Below the pieces are notes generated by a model. That model saw only the letters and a program-made list of their open reading frames with translations. It ran no database searches and was not told the origin of the DNA. The translations under genes and the position numbers were made by a program. A stretch of 64,000 nucleotides of DNA from Lyophyllum atratum (taxonomy: Eukaryota; Basidiomycota; Agaricomycetes; Agaricales; Lyophyllaceae): positions 1,302,001-1,366,000 of the forward strand of contig JACGCN010000013.1 in the NCBI GenBank assembly GCA_014905825.1, given 5' to 3'. How positions within the stretch are numbered: the stretch's first letter is position 1; each line of letters begins with the position of its first letter. Of the stretch, positions 9,991 through 19,858 are shown piece after piece.

Positions 9991-11309
9991 AGTATTGACT
10001 CTAGATAAACGAGCCTGCTGTCCGAGAACATACATGGAACTAGGAAGTCGGTAATTCTGGCACTAATGCTGCACTAATGAAACCCAGCAGGATATTCCTG
10101 ATCTACGGCCCTCCTACCATGCATCACTCGTTCCTTGCCCATGCGCATGGGGTACGTGATGCAGTCATAGATGAAGCTCAAGGTCGAGGAGAAGCCGAAT
10201 CCGCCGCCATATCCTCCATCCCATCTTGGCTCAAATCCACGCCTCTCGGACTCACGATACCTCTCCGAAGACGATTCCGTGTCGTATTCAACCACGATTT
10301 TCTCGTGTTGCCTCGCTCCTGTTCCCTGATGCATACTTCTCCGATGATGACTCCATTTCGTAGTAGCTGGCCATTTTCGACGCTATCTCCGAGAGCTACA
10401 TCTTCTTGTCCATAATCCATGGTGCTCACACGCAATGGTCAAGGATCAGCTTTCGCGCCGCCTGTTCCGACTCCTGGAACTCGTACCAATACATATGGTC
10501 TTCCGAGCGGATGGTTGTCGTTTGTGCCGTTGATCGCGGGTGAATACCAATACCGACTCACATTTACGACAGAGAACGCCAGAGGCCTGGGGCATTTCGG
10601 TTTTGATGGTTTTGATTGGTATATGTGTTCTCGGTAGTGTCGTTGCATGATGAACACGCCAAGGTACCTTTCCACTGACGACGTTTGCGCCGTGTACTGA
10701 TGCAAGCAATCTCGTAACAGTGTTGAAGAAAGCCTGGACGCCTTGGGGACTGATGTCGTATTAGCAGGCGATAACAGGTCTCGCTTCGCCATTCCACGGT
10801 CATGAATAGACGCTTTTGCGCGATCCTGTAGGCGGGTTCGAAGTAGCCAATGTAGACAGCCACACCGAGGAGGTTCCCGATCCAAAGCGAGATAAAGGTC
10901 AACCCGGTTTGAGAGAGAGCGAGCGAGTAGGCGTGCTTATGGACGTAGGGATAATCTTCTAGAAGGATGAAGAGGAGGCCGCAGAACGAAGCGTCGTAAA
11001 TGGACGTCGTCGGGACAATGGACACGCGGCAGAGCAAAACTACGAGAGGAGTGAGCGCAGGCTTCAACGATCGGGCAACGTGCTTACCGAGGGGCCTCAG
11101 GGGGGTAGAAATACATCCAAGTATTCGCTCACAAGCCGTAGGGACTCGTGCCTCCAAGACCTGAGCCCCGCGATCTCCCTTGGCGTCTCAGACACAGTGA
11201 CTGGTGCGCTCGACATACTTTCATAATACTTTATTAGTTACCTCATGTGGCACCGCTCACCTCATTGAAGCACGATTCAGTGCGTACGACTTGGAGTCGA
11301 GGCAAATAG
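9991..11309. other. Unique spacer between the duplicated copies
   Basis: About 1.3 kb not shared by the two copies. Its right half carries the MFS fragment described separately. The left part (10077-10440) has two overlapping minus-strand open frames of 85 and 86 residues without motifs or splice logic, which I do not call. Confidence 0.45.
10830..11157 (-). pseudogene. MFS transporter fragment (drug/polyamine type)
   Basis: About 110 codons read like the middle of a fungal DHA1-type MFS transporter: a cytosolic loop, then LCRVSIVPTTSIYDASFCGL, LLFILLEDYPYVHKHAYSLA, LSQTGLTFISLWIGNLLGVA and VYIGYFEPAYRIAQKR, corresponding to roughly TM7-TM8. Nothing before this matches the N-terminal six helices, and after AQKR the frame loses similarity, so neither half is complete. 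It is a decayed fragment caught between the two duplicated modules. Confidence 0.65.
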
Positions 11310-11448
11310 GGTATTGCAATTGAGAATGACCAGGGGTACGAGTACAATATCATGGATACATTGTCCGCGAAGAGAATATGGAATCTACCACATCGATAGT
11401 CCGTCAGATAAAGGAAGATGTTCCAAGGAACAATCGCACTGACCTGCT

Positions 11449-12446
11449 CTATCTCAACACAACAAACCACCCTGGCTCTTTCTCATACCCTTCATTCACC
11501 ATGATGTCCTTCAACTGCTGCAACACCTCGCCCTGGGGAATAAGCTCGTCATTGCGGCGAGTACAAGCTACAAGAACAAGAAGTGTATGCTGTTGGCGAC
11601 CGGTCCAACCAAGTCCGACTTCGGTTCTGTCCATGGGCCATATCGGGTCGCATATAGTGCGAACGTGTTCAGAAATGAGAGGAAACTGGCGGAGCATCGC
11701 CCTCCTGCGTTCTTGGCCAGTCAATTCAGGATCTATAGGAAGAAGTTTTTCGCCACATTGCATTGAACCCTTCTCATCGAGTGGGAAGCCATACAGCAAG
11801 GATCCCCTGGTGCGTCTCGCCTGTCGGTAAGAAATCAATCTTCCAACCGTTTCTGAATCTCCAGTTGTTTGGGTCCCAGAATCGCACATGATGTTCGACG
11901 GTGCTACCGGCACCGTAGGGAGGGACACCTGCACCACAGCATCAGCATCGTTATGTTGTGCGGACTCCTTGGCCAGCTGGCGCTCCTCGTACATCCCAGT
12001 CCTACTTCCCTCCACCTGTCCTTCCTCAACGCCGCTCTGCCTTCCTTCTTCAAGACCTTCTGCTTTTCCTTGCTTGATGCCTTGTTGATGCCACTCCTGC
12101 TCCCTTCATCGAAGCCGTCGTTGTACCCTTCATGGTACCCAATCTTCTGACCATCTTCAAACCTCTCCTCTAACTTCACCGATCCCATCCGAAGCCCTTC
12201 GTCCATGGCAGAGTTCCATAATGACCCAAGCAACGCGCCTTCAGGAGTTCCCGAGATAGTATTTAAAAATGCCTCGATGGATCGCACATCCTTCGATTGC
12301 AACAGCGTCGCCAGTGTTGCCAACGTGGTGGTAGAAGGTGCTATATCAGTAGCGGCAAAGTTTGATGTGGTGGATGCGGCTGTAGCGCCAGCGAATACGG
12401 CTGGTGTGGCGGGCAAAGGCACTGCCGGCTTGTTGCTGGGACCCAT
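11449..12446 (-). pseudogene. Glycine-ladder gene, frameshifted copy
   Basis: Closely similar along its length to the intact gene at 8526-9512. An 11-bp direct duplication, TTGATGCC at 12074-12081 and again at 12085-12092, shifts the frame in the middle of the Gly ladder. The upstream frame then runs into unrelated residues, while the C-terminal domain stays open in another frame (11449-12015). Because 11 is not a multiple of three and no intron covers the insertion, the full protein cannot be made. The long downstream open frame suggests the break is recent or that a shortened product survives. Confidence 0.8.
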
Positions 12447-12744
12447 GACGATATGGGCAGGAATCCGTGCCAAGATTGTATACTAGAGATAAAACTGCGA
12501 GAAATGCGGGACGCGAGAAGCGAGAACGAGGATAGACTGCTGGACGATGTTAGAGCGAAAACGAATCCGACGAAGGATCGACTGGACTTGGAGGATGCGA
12601 CGCGACGAAAATAACAAGCAAGCTAAGTGTGTAAGTTACGAGTCATACTCTCATCACCAAGATAGAGTACTGTAGGCTGAGGTGCCCTCGACGTAGAGCC
12701 TATAGCTATGCTCACGAAGCGTGTGATAGTCTGGTCTCTAATAC

Positions 12745-13258
12745 TAATAGGTAGGACCCCCGCATATGCCTCATAATGTCCGATCCAAAATCCTCGAATT
12801 TGGCCCAATGTGTCCGCAACATTTTGGGCCAAATGTGTCCGCACCAGGATCCGACCTCTACTCTTTTTCTCGAGATGTCCGCAACATGGATCGGACATTG
12901 TGGCAAGGGGGGGGGGGGAGGAAGGTGGTGTCCTATGTAATCTCTCATCTCCAATGGAATTATTATTGAGCAACATCTCGAGCACTAAGGAATGCAAGAG
13001 AAAAGGTGACATGCACTTAAATACGGTGTGGTTGGAAGAGATAAAGGATATTTCATCGAAAAATGAATGACACCCATCTCCTCTGCATCCGCACCTGGAT
13101 CGGACCTTCAGGCAACGAGCAAAGGTTTGGATCGGACATGCGTATGAATTTGGTCCAAAAGTACGCAACTTTGGATCGGACCTAGGTCGATTTTCAGACC
13201 CAAAATGTCCGCACTAGGATCGGACCTTACGAGGCATATGCGGGGGTCCTTAATAGGT
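12745..13258. mobile_element. hAT-type non-autonomous MITE with 8-bp TSD
   Basis: A 498-bp element (12753-13250) is bounded by the perfect 20-bp inverted repeat AGGACCCCCGCATATGCCTC and flanked by the 8-bp target duplication TAATAGGT (12745-12752, 13251-13258). The 8-bp TSD points to the hAT superfamily. Copy 1 of the duplication lacks it, giving an empty-site comparison. Inside are many copies, in both orientations, of TGTCCGCAAC and GGATCGGAC-like words, probably transposase-binding subterminal repeats, plus a G-run near 12907. There is no transposase reading frame, so it depends on an autonomous element elsewhere. Confidence 0.9.
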
Positions 13259-13348
13259 CTGGAATAGAAGTTATGTCACGAACGCGCCGCAACGTGAGGT
13301 TACGTGACAGTCACTCCCCTTCTCTTCTCTTCCTCCGAATCAGTTCGG

Positions 13349-13793
13349 ATGAGTGGTACTGCCAGATACAAGTCGCCTAAGAGAACACTTCAATCAGCCC
13401 CGAAGGAACAAAGAAATACGCTATTCGACGTAAGAAATCTCACTAATAGTTTAATATGGCATGTACCCGCAGGGCGTCGCGTGTGTTACCGCAACTCGAG
13501 GAAAGCTCCTCAAGTCAGGCGCGCATAGATTGGACGAGGAGTATGAGGAGTCGAAGCAGAAGATGTGGAACCTGCTGAAGGCACAGACCCTCGAACAACC
13601 GTGGAAGGTACAGCCGATTGAATGGTTCAAGGATACCGTCACGGTCACCTACGAGAGCCGCTTGTGTCGAGATCCCATCGAGCATCGAACTGTCAAGACC
13701 GTCGCTGGTTCGGCCATGGCAGAGCTTGTTAGTAGGTGCGAAATGACGGATACAGAAGCCAGGAAACTTGGTGTGGATCTTTCGAGAGCCTGA
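13349..13793 (+). CDS. Small protein of unknown function, divergent partner of the glycine-ladder gene
   Basis: Two exons (13349-13429, 13473-13793; 43-nt intron) encode 133 residues. The N-terminus is basic (MSGTARYKSPKRTLQSAPKE). The second exon encodes an all-alpha/beta mix with a charged helix (HRLDEEYEESKQKMWNLLKA), a WKVQPIEWFKDTVTVTYES segment and a C-terminal helix ending in GVDLSRA. There is no signal peptide, membrane segment or known domain. It is transcribed away from the glycine-ladder (pseudo)gene; the pair was duplicated together. I do not recognise the family. Confidence 0.65.
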
Positions 13794-13941
13794 TCTCGGC
13801 GTGTGTCGAAGACTAGTGTAACGTTGCGTAGAATAATAGGTAGGCGGTATAATATTTCAGTTATGAATACAAGTATAGTAGCGTCTATCTACAAGTAATA
13901 CGCAAGCGAATAATGATTTAGTAGTCAGAAGCTGTCCGGCG

Positions 13942-14031
13942 ATTATGTTAGTAGGTATTATGTTAGTAGGTATTATGTTAGTAGGTATTATGTTAGTAGG
14001 TATTATGTTAGTAGGTATTACGTTAGTAGGT
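13942..14031. repeat. 15-bp tandem repeat, six units
   Basis: Five identical copies of ATTATGTTAGTAGGT followed by one with a single change (ATTACG...). The array starts about 150 bp after the small gene's stop and ends 48 bp before the stop codon of the convergent prenyltransferase gene, so it may lie in the overlapping 3' UTRs. Confidence 0.95.
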
Positions 14032-14078
14032 AGATGGGTGGAATAGGGCTATGGATACAAAAAGGAGCGAAAACGCAA

Positions 14079-15999
14079 TCAGAAAGACTCCCAAACCTCG
14101 GGGGAGAAGTAACTGGTCAACTCCCACTCATAATTTTTCTTGAGGGCGAATGTAACGTAAGTGTGGATACCACTTCTCTCGCTCAATTCGCGGTGGTTGC
14201 TAGGACAAGTAAATCAGGTCAGCTGTGTCCTGTACGAGCGGCTGTAGGTAAACTCACTAAGCGGCAGAGACCTCTTGAGAGACCCAACCCTGCTCTCCTG
14301 TCCCCCGCCCATCAATCGCATGGAACTCCTCCAGTGCTTGAGCGATCACGAGATCATTCGGGCAATAGCGACTGTATATCACGATCCGATGAGCTCGTGG
14401 AAGCAATAAAAGATAAATGGGGCACTGACGCGACTGGAAGGTACACCTTGGGTAGGACCATGTCACTACCAGGAACCAGCGAATAATAATATAGTAAACC
14501 ACCAGTAGGGTGATCAGAGCTGCCGCGATGGCAGTCTTTCTTGTGATGACTACTGGACTGGCCAAGTTGGAAGGCGAAATCGAGATCGCGATTGCTGCGT
14601 GAATCAGCGAAGGGGAAGAGGAGGTTCCAGAGCACCTCCAAGCGACCTAGCGCGCGCTCCATTTTCGGCGAGTCAAGCCTTCCACCCAACGTGAAAGCAC
14701 ATCGGGCATCAGACCAGGAACTGCCCTCCGTCGGACGGCAATACAGCTGCATCGAAGCCATCAACAGACATACAATGGGCGGGTGTGAGTGAACGCACTT
14801 TCAGCCTGTTTGCTTCATTGCGGACACAATCCATGGAGAGGATTTGAAGTCTGGGCTTGGCAGGCATATTAACATCCTCGACGTATGATATCAACATGTC
14901 GAGCGATGTCATCAACGTGGGATCAAGGCAGGTCAGCAGACCGCGCAAAGGTCTGTAGTCAACATCCCAAAGCTTCACACGCGGGGATTTCGGATGAGGC
15001 ACGGAATCCGTGGATGTCGGCCGAATGCTAGGGAGATAGTATGTCTTCAGGACTATATCACCTGAACGCGAGAAGTCAAAGCCTAAATAAAGTCTATCAG
15101 GCTGCCGGTATCTCAGGGCTGAAGAGATATAGACTCACCCAGGAAAAACCGTTTCCCGGAATCGATCCGGTCTTCATCAGGGTACAAAAAACTTTGCGTG
15201 ATCATAGACCAGTCTAGACTGTTCTGTTCACACCTCACAAGACCTAGGCCACCTTTCGGAGATGTAAGATATCTGAGAACGTCGCTCCCGCGAAGCAAGC
15301 GTCCTGACCGCGGATCGCTGAGAACAGATCAGCTGCTGAGGTTTGAATTGGGAATGCGGCAAGGAACTCACATAGGCTCGATGGCAAACCTCAGCTGTCG
15401 GCCAGCGTTGCCTTGGCCCGAGCTGCCATTACTGGGAATTACCCAGCTTAACTCCACTGGACTACCGTCGAACGTCATGAGCGTTCCAGGGCCGGTAGAC
15501 TCCAGAGGACCCATCATTCCAAGTATCCGGGCATAGACAAAGGTGAGAAAGGATATTTGCGAGGAAATGGGAAATTCTGCAGTGTCGAGCATAGAGGCGA
15601 AGCATCTGCCAAACGTTCTCCAGAAGAACATCGATTGTGGTGACCGAGCTGGGAGTATCTACCGTGACATGTCAATAATTGACTTCAGCTAGAACGTCAA
15701 ACAATTCTTACTTTCGTTAGCGTGTCGTAGATAGCTAGACCGGTGGGCTCTGAGTCGTCAATAACCGTTGGTGGATTGAACTCAAAGTCTGCGCCCAAAA
15801 CGGACGATGCTGCCTTCATGACATACTCAGATGCATCGCCACTGGAACATCCTAGTTTTGCCCGCGTGCGCAAACTGCTGGGCGGGATCTGGGCTGCAAC
15901 GTCGTCATCAGATATGGATGCAAACAAGTCGAAGCGTCAAGACGTACCAAAGAAGCGAGGATCACTGGTAAGGGTCTCTAGCTGAGGAAGAATAGCCAT
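14079..15999 (-). CDS. DMATS-type aromatic (indole) prenyltransferase
   Basis: Eight exons (15999-15948, 15893-15712, 15658-15372, 15317-15139, 15082-14799, 14746-14430, 14371-14258, 14199-14079) join without frame error into 511 residues. Landmarks of the ABBA-fold family appear in order: YDTLTKILPARSPQSMFFWR, a Gln-containing helix (SSQISFLTFVYARILGMMGP), the substrate-region Glu in FDGSPVELSW, the basic residue in FDFSRSGDIVLKTYYLP, KLYCRPTEGSSWS, LPKVYLPVARYCPNDLVIAQ and the C-terminal SGIHTYVTFALKKNYEWELT. These enzymes transfer a dimethylallyl group to indoles or other aromatics in the cytosol. No NRPS, PKS or P450 gene is nearby, so the acceptor is unknown. Near-complete motif coverage makes the family call firm. 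Confidence 0.92.
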
Positions 16000-17830
16000 T
16001 GAAGCGAAATGAGGGAGTTCTTTGTCCTCAAACCCTGGTCAAGGGTGCGCCTTTTAATGTAGCTTGGGAGCTTTGTTTCAACCATGTTCGGACCGGCTAA
16101 TCTATGATGTTTCAAGCCATGGCGAACATTTGGGAATATTGTGTGAAGCCGCATCAGGGAGACGATCGACGGGAACTCGATCCAATAACGGCTCGCGGCA
16201 AGAGAAAAGGGAACTATCTCAAGTTGCAATTGATGCGTACTCGCCATACCATTGCCACCGAATGCATATAGCGAAAATAAGTAGAGCATGATTCGATCGA
16301 CAAGCCACTCCTAGGGTCGGGAAAGTCAAGATGTCCCGGAATAGTATAGCCCTGCACTCACTTGTTTTAGACGCTTGTCCCTGGAGGTCGGTGGCTGAAA
16401 GCCTACCTCAGCTCGTTGATCACTCATCTGTGTTCCGCTTTGGTAAGCAGCAAGTTATTCTGGGCACAACGTTCATATCCATCCTTTACGCGTTTCGAAT
16501 CGTCCAGAATGACGCATGAACGGTATGTACATCCCAATGACTCGTTGCACTGCTCCAGCGCTCGCGGAAAATGGCCGGGAATATCACCAGGGTCTCGGCG
16601 ATCTAGTACAATTAGCTTTTAGGTGCCTGTAGTAGTTTAGACTTCCTATGGCGATCGCTCGCGTGGATGAATCATTAAAGCACTGGTCAGTGGTAGTTCC
16701 TGCACCGTGTTTCAGGCGGCGACGGCTGCCCTACATATTCAGTGACAACGTGAAAAAAAAGCGATAGCGCTTCCGTCACTTCACAAGGGTGAGGAAGAAG
16801 CTGCCACGACCATTCGTATCACGCGGCCTAGAATTTAGCCCCGACCGACCTCTCCTCGTATGCAGGCAAGAGCAACGACGAGCTGATGCGGCCGACGAAT
16901 CGCGAGAATCCGCGATAAATTGCTTGAAAATCGTCGATCACTGAAAATCCAAGTGTGTGTCCAAGTGTATTTCGATACTGCGACCCTGGCTGCATGGCTT
17001 TCCACGTGTCGCTGGTCGGTGGAAGCGGGAAGCGGAGACTTTTTGGAATCTGGGATGAATATCATCGTAATCTCGTGGCTGCCACGTGGCAACCCTGAGG
17101 TAGCAACGCCGACGGAACCGAGACCTTCGCATGAGAGTGGCGTACTTCACCAAAATTCGTCGCGATCGATGCGAGAACTGCAGTTCCTGAATAGAGACGA
17201 GTTATCCGCGTTTGCAAGTGACAAGATGTCGTGAGCTGGTAGGATGATCGCAGATACTCGATAAGCAAAAGGTTTGGTAAGTCATAACTGCTACCGCCGA
17301 CAAGGGGCTTGAGGGTTGAGGTGATCTGGTAAGTTTGGACAGTGAAAGGACTTATGGTGACAACCTTGGGTTTTTTTCGATCTACTGCCGCGGTTGCCAG
17401 TGCAATGGAGAAGCTTTTCCCTGTCTATTTGGTTGTGCTTGCCAACGACCTCCGTTTGTACTGTAATCGGGCCCCTTGATCGGGCCAGCAGAAGCCAAGA
17501 TAATTATCAGATCTCGGGATGACCATTCATGACTCTGTTTGAAAAGGCGTTATTGGCCTAAGACTGCACTGAGAGACGTGTACAGGACGCAAACGATTCC
17601 AAAAATCCCTCGAACGTTTCTGAGTCATTGTTGGATAACCCCAAAAACATCAAGCCGTTTCAGCGGTCATTTCACGACGCGTCGTCCCTTTATCCAATAT
17701 TCAAAGATTTGCCACGACATATTTACTGTAAATCCGTAAATTCCGATCTCATGTTACTAACTTATATCCGTCGGCCCATGAGCCGCTCCCAGTTTGCGTC
17801 TTTATGCAGCCGGGTCGTCGTGAATCACAA
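16000..17830. other. Intergenic, no supported gene
   Basis: About 1.8 kb upstream of the prenyltransferase and downstream of the LPMO-like gene. Only short motif-free open frames are seen. Long spacers with no repeats fit decayed sequence. Confidence 0.55.
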
Positions 17831-19050
17831 TCACGCGGTCGTAAAATCGACGCAGCTCTGATACGTCTGAACGTTGTAAGCGTACCAGAACCACTGAATC
17901 GCGCATGCACCGCCCTTGGAGCACTGAGTTCCGAGGTCCGGAATGGTGACGCTGAAGTCAGCTGTGAATCGAGATCAATCACTGTCGAAAGGGTTGAGAG
18001 AATGGGGAAGAATGTCCGAAAAGACAAGGAAAAGGGCCGAAGGGACGACGTACTTTCGTTCTTGACCCAATCGGCAGGGCCGAGCGAATTGTTGGTATAC
18101 ACAGGCCAAAGGAACAGAGGGGCTCCAATCGGCTTTTGAGTCGCGAGGTTTACCTTGAAGAATGGAATGAATGAGCGGGGAAGGATCGGATCATGGAAAT
18201 GCGGCGTGGGCTCACAACAGAGACGTTCTATATGAGCTTCAGAGTCAGAATGCCTCAGTTGATGCTCCATTTTAAACAAGGTACACACAGCATATCCAGT
18301 GTGATGAGCCTCGATATCAACGTGGAAAGGAACGACTGTGCCAGGCTTGTAGACGCGCGTATTGCTCTTGTTGTCTTCAAACTTTGTGCGAAACCGTCGA
18401 GTACCCCGCCTCAATACATTACGTAGCAGCGTACCTGTAAACCTCTGCAGAAGAAGAGGTGGCAAGAGGTGGCGTTATAGCCGGCATCAACCTTGGCGGC
18501 GGCGTTCTCGATCTGTGTTCCCGGGGTTACTCCGTTCACCACAGCGCAACCGTACTAGATGTTCTCGACGACGTACGGGACCATATACAGTCGAATCTGT
18601 CATAACCCATAGCTGTCATAACCCATAATCTCCTGTAACCCATAGGTTTCGGCTTCCACCGACTTATAGAAGTTACCCTATAATCACCTCTCTTGTAACC
18701 CATAACCTGCAATAACCCATAGCTTTTGGCTTCCACCGACTGCTATGGGTTATGGCAGATTCGACTGTAGATCTTAATTTCAAAACGGACTGTCAGCCCC
18801 ACCCTGGGTATCACCGCCGCCACTTGCATACCAGATTTCAAGACTTTGTTGGCGCCGGTACCACAGGCAGCGAGATTTGCGTTGCCAATCTGGAAGGCAC
18901 AAGCATATGTCATATATGTGGCGCCGTCCGGCCAATTCGGTCGGGCCTGGAACATACCGCGCGAGGAGTAGGGGTGGTCACGATGCCGTGGCCAGCAACT
19001 AAAACGATGTATAACCCGAGACCTGAGGCGAAGGATTTTAAAAGCAACAT
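17831..19050 (-). CDS. Secreted LPMO-like (His-1) copper protein
   Basis: A signal peptide (MLLLKSFASGLGLYIVLVAG) is followed directly by HGIVTTPTPRA, placing His at the mature N-terminus as in copper His-brace proteins. Later exons give QIENAAAKVDAGYNATSCHL, FFCRGLQFEDNKSNTRVYKP, a second conserved His pair in VDIEAHHTGYA, LFLWPVYTNNSLGPADW, and NETDFSVTIPDLG to CAIQWFWYAYNVQTYQSCVD before the stop. Exons from the 5' end: 19050-18958, 18889 to about 18830, one starting near 18530-18558 and ending 18435, 18381-18289, a 12-nt exon 18227-18216, 18153-18054, 17961-17831. The second-third junction is uncertain because that intron carries a MITE. The family resembles fungal chitin-binding-type-4/LPMO-like proteins; the exact AA class and substrate are unknown. 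Confidence 0.82.
18586..18769. mobile_element. Tc1/mariner-type MITE inside an intron
   Basis: A 180-bp element (18588-18767) with 26-bp inverted ends starting CAGTCGAATCTG and containing CATAACCCATAGC (25 of 26 positions match), flanked by TA dinucleotides (18586-18587, 18768-18769), the Tc1/mariner target duplication. The interior repeats the word AACCCATA several times in both orientations and has two copies of TTCCACCGACT. There is no coding capacity. It sits in the second intron of the LPMO-like gene, making that intron several times longer than the others. Confidence 0.85.
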
Positions 19051-19858
19051 GAAGAGATAACGGAGGATTGATTGAATGGAATTGTCTGCAGTGGCCTATT
19101 TATGCTCTCCAGAAGCGTAGAAAAATCGACATCGTCACAGATGAGCGGGCCGCCCGAGAGACGAGGGTTGCAGGATGTGGTCTTGCCCGGGCCGCTGCGC
19201 TCATGGACAGATCTCGTGCAGTGATATTGCAGGAAGTCGCGATGATTTCGGTGTTTCTTCGCCTGCCGTCACCTCTGGCTAACAAACAATGGGCTTCCCT
19301 GTTAAGGACGACTAGATTGGTTCGAAAGCGAGTCAACACTCAGGTCTTCGAAGTGTGCCGTCCTGCGGAGGCGAAGCGTTTGAATTTTTGGGATTCAGGG
19401 CAACGCGAATGTTCCGGGGATCGTGTTGCGTCGAGATGTCAAGCCTTCGGCGGTCTAAAGCCCAATTCCGCGCCCTGACTCTCATGTCAAGTCCCAGGAA
19501 CAACTTATGTGACTATGACCCAGGAGCTTAGAGACGCGGATGTGATTATCGGCTCCGTTCAGAACTCGAAACAGAATGTCCGCAAGGCCCGAAGTTGGGA
19601 GCAATAAATCGGTAGAATGATCGAGGCGAGGAAAACTTTTGAGTTCTACAACGTTGGCCCCAGCGAAGTTGATAGTCAAGCATAAAGGACGGCCTTGCAC
19701 AACAACGAACAGCAGGAATGGTGGCAAGTTCGTGACGGGTTCCGAAGCCAATTCCGATTCGTCACATCATTGTAGTTGTCAATCCACGTGACCCAGCACT
19801 TGAGCACAGCACCCGCGACTCGTACGTTTTTGGTTCACGTCTACTAACATTGACAACG
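19051..19858. other. Intergenic, divergent promoter region
   Basis: About 800 bp between the LPMO-like (-) and DnaJ (+) starts. One minus-strand open frame of about 89 codons (19482-19751) has no ATG start or homology and is not called. Confidence 0.55.

Larger units (their letters stand above)
11310..13465. repeat. Segmental duplication, copy 2 (with MITE insertion)
   Basis: Counterpart of 8386-9990, in the same orientation, with spacing increased by the 498-bp MITE at 12753-13250. It carries the broken glycine-ladder gene and the intact small gene. Confidence 0.85.

Noticed and set aside
10077..10440. Two overlapping minus-strand frames of 85-86 codons
   Set aside because: No homology, no splice continuity with the MFS fragment, and each overlaps the other in a different frame.
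14079..15999. A secondary-metabolite cluster around the prenyltransferase
   Set aside because: No synthase, oxidase or transporter of that kind is adjacent; neighbours are an orphan gene, an LPMO-like gene and housekeeping genes.
19482..19751. 89-codon minus-strand frame
   Set aside because: Begins at a non-ATG codon and has no similarity to a known family.
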